Origin: Chryseobacterium sp. Leaf394
Lineage (GTDB): Bacteria > Bacteroidota > Bacteroidia > Flavobacteriales > Weeksellaceae
NCBI RefSeq assembly: GCF_001424105.1
Contig: NZ_LMQH01000011.1
Coordinates: forward strand, 1,474,877 to 1,538,876
Reading direction: 5' to 3'
Length of the DNA stretch: 64,000 nt
Shown: in pieces, positions 62,960 to 64,000 of the stretch
How the letters are laid out: every line of letters starts with the position of its first letter
Numbering within the stretch: the first letter of the stretch is position 1
Position numbers and translations under genes: made by a program
Notes under the pieces: model-generated
What the model saw: the letters and a program-made list of their open reading frames with translations, nothing else
What the model was told of the DNA's origin: nothing
Databases searched by the model: none

Positions 62960-63886
62960 ATGATTAAAAAAATTCATTCCCTCCTGCTTTTTTCATTTAC
63001 AGCAGTGTGCTTTCATGCACAAAATGCAGTCCCTGCCTATCAGTCGAGAGTTGATTTGGTCTCAGAGAAAAACATTGTTACCAATCTTAAAGAATTCGAA
63101 GGTTTAGGAATTAAAACCACAGGCTCCAAAGAAAATGACAATGCATTCAACTGGATTAAAAACAAATATCTTTCTTATGGATTTACGGAAGATCAGATTT
63201 CTGAAGATCCTTTTAAAATGGGAAAGGCAGAATCTAAAAATCTGATTATCACCAAAAAAGGAACTGTACAGCCTGATAAATACATCATCATCTGCGGGCA
63301 TTTCGACAGCATCAACGGTCCGGGCGTAAATGACAACGGCAGCGGAACTACTATCATCATGGAGGCTGCAAGAATTTTAAAAGATGTGCCCACCGATTAT
63401 TCTATAAAATTTATCCATTTCTCAGGTGAAGAACAGGGTTTGAAAGGAAGTAAACATTATGTTGACAATGTAGTTTATAAAGATAATGTGCGTCAGTTTG
63501 ATATTAAACTGGTTTTTAATCTTGATCAGGTTGGAGGTAAAAAAGGACTTTTTCATGATACCGTTTATTGCGACGAAGATCAGGGTGGAAGTTCTAAAAA
63601 CAACAAAGCTTCAACGGATGCCACCAAAGAATTAATGAAATATGTGACGCTTTATTCGCCTCTCAAAGCGGCTGTAGATCCTGCAGAAGACACCGATTAT
63701 ATTTCCTTCGAGAAAAAAGGCGAAGTGATAACAGGATTTTTCGAGTATCTAAGAAGTGAGTTACCGCACACCCCAGACGACACTTTTGCCAATACAGATA
63801 CGAGATATGTCTTCAATATCGGAAAAGCAACTCTTGGCGCTTTACAGCATTTTGCACAGGCATCGGTCGTCAACGAGAAAAAATAG
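62960..63886 (+). CDS. secreted M28-family peptidase, paralogue without sorting domain
   Basis: A 308-residue exported metallopeptidase, clearly a tandem duplicate of the preceding gene: CGHFDSINGPGVNDNGSG, FSGEEQGLKGS, FNLDQVGGKKG and PHTPDDTF keep every M28 metal ligand and the general-base Glu. It ends at FAQASVVNEKK and lacks the ~75-residue C-terminal type IX sorting domain of its neighbour, so it probably stays in the periplasm or is anchored differently. Signal peptide IHSLLLFSFTAVCFHAQ. It starts 31 bases after the first gene. Confidence 0.91.
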   Translation: MIKKIHSLLLFSFTAVCFHAQNAVPAYQSRVDLVSEKNIVTNLKEFEGLGIKTTGSKENDNAFNWIKNKYLSYGFTEDQISEDPFKMGKAESKNLIITKKGTVQPDKYIIICGHFDSINGPGVNDNGSGTTIIMEAARILKDVPTDYSIKFIHFSGEEQGLKGSKHYVDNVVYKDNVRQFDIKLVFNLDQVGGKKGLFHDTVYCDEDQGGSSKNNKASTDATKELMKYVTLYSPLKAAVDPAEDTDYISFEKKGEVITGFFEYLRSELPHTPDDTFANTDTRYVFNIGKATLGALQHFAQASVVNEKK

Positions 63887-63904
63887 TTTAAATATACTTT
63901 ACGG

Positions 63905-63930
63905 GAACCTGCATATGTGCAGGTTTTTTT
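63905..63930. terminator. terminator after the second M28 peptidase gene
   Basis: AACCTGCA (63906-63913) and TGCAGGTT (63918-63925) form a perfect 8-bp stem with a tetraloop, followed by a T-run. The 3' end of the convergent partial gene touches it. Confidence 0.82.
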
Positions 63931-64000
63931 ATTGATTTCTGCTCAAAAGAATTTCCTCAATTTCATTTAAAGTGAAATTTTTCGCTTTCAGTAAAATTAG
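63929..64000 (-). CDS. 3' end of a minus-strand gene cut by the window edge
   Basis: A frame without stops from the edge to a TAA at 63929-63931, giving the C-terminus KNFTLNEIEEILLSRNQ. The convergent terminator next to it supports a real gene end. Too little is present to identify it. Confidence 0.4.
   Translation of the reverse strand, partial: LILLKAKNFTLNEIEEILLSRNQ

Noticed and set aside
62960..63886. Frameshift removing a sorting domain from the second peptidase
   Set aside because: The bases after its stop form a terminator at once; no remnant of a sorting domain is seen in any frame.

Overview
The window is about 64 kb of AT-rich chromosome from a Bacteroidota bacterium, most likely a Chryseobacterium-like member of the Weeksellaceae/Flavobacteriia. 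The evidence is the promoter style (TAnnTTTG -7 boxes in front of many genes and no clear Shine-Dalgarno sequences), three secreted proteins with type IX secretion C-terminal domains, menaquinone genes, and many families typical of the phylum (DUF4199, DUF4230, DUF4286, DUF6261, DUF6364, L-lysine 6-transaminase, T6SS subtype iii components). No prophage, insertion sequence or CRISPR array was recognised; the content is mostly core chromosome with a few accessory pieces.

Layout. 0-3.2 kb: end of a subtype-iii type VI secretion cluster (TssG-like, TssN, TssK). 3.2-8 kb: DtxR/MntR-type metal regulator, threonine aldolase, a lipoprotein, a 570-bp non-coding stretch with inverted repeats, an mreB gene without mreC beside it, and a NAD(P)-binding protein. 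8-19.8 kb: a minus-strand block with a VIT/VWA protein, a membrane-anchored serine protease, an aminotransferase, a phosphohexomutase, small lipoproteins, a family 2 glycosyltransferase, a PIN/DUF6364 toxin-antitoxin pair and a DUF4199 protein. 19.9-24.9 kb: SRP RNA, a metallo-beta-lactamase-fold hydrolase, menA, menB, a secreted protein, then a short array of three 13-bp palindromes at an exact 41-bp period in front of a DUF6261 gene. 24.9-36.7 kb: TPR protein, gyrA, small genes, uvrA, a Crp-family regulator followed by a Crp-type palindrome and a DJ-1/PfpI gene, and tRNA-Ala(GGC). 36.8-43.1 kb: RND efflux operon with its GbsR/MarR-type regulator. 44-47.5 kb: lysine catabolism (L-lysine 6-transaminase plus an ALDH7-type dehydrogenase). 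47.6-54.2 kb: secreted endonuclease, acyl-CoA dehydrogenase, secreted reprolysin-like metallopeptidase. 54.4-61.7 kb: NTP pyrophosphohydrolase, thioredoxin-fold and DUF4230 proteins, then thrS-infC and rpmI-rplT separated by a GT-C-type membrane protein. 61.7-64 kb: two tandem M28 peptidases and the tail of one more gene.

The most unusual item is the palindrome array and mini-ORF leader upstream of the DUF6261 gene (23.85-24.84 kb). Next come a Crp-type operator beside a Crp-family gene whose recognition helix keeps the TGTGA-contacting residues, an infC gene that appears to start with AUA, and the operator-like palindromes around the regulator and antitoxin promoters. Several start codons were moved from the longest open frame because a promoter box overlaps the upstream codon or because the conserved N-terminus begins later.
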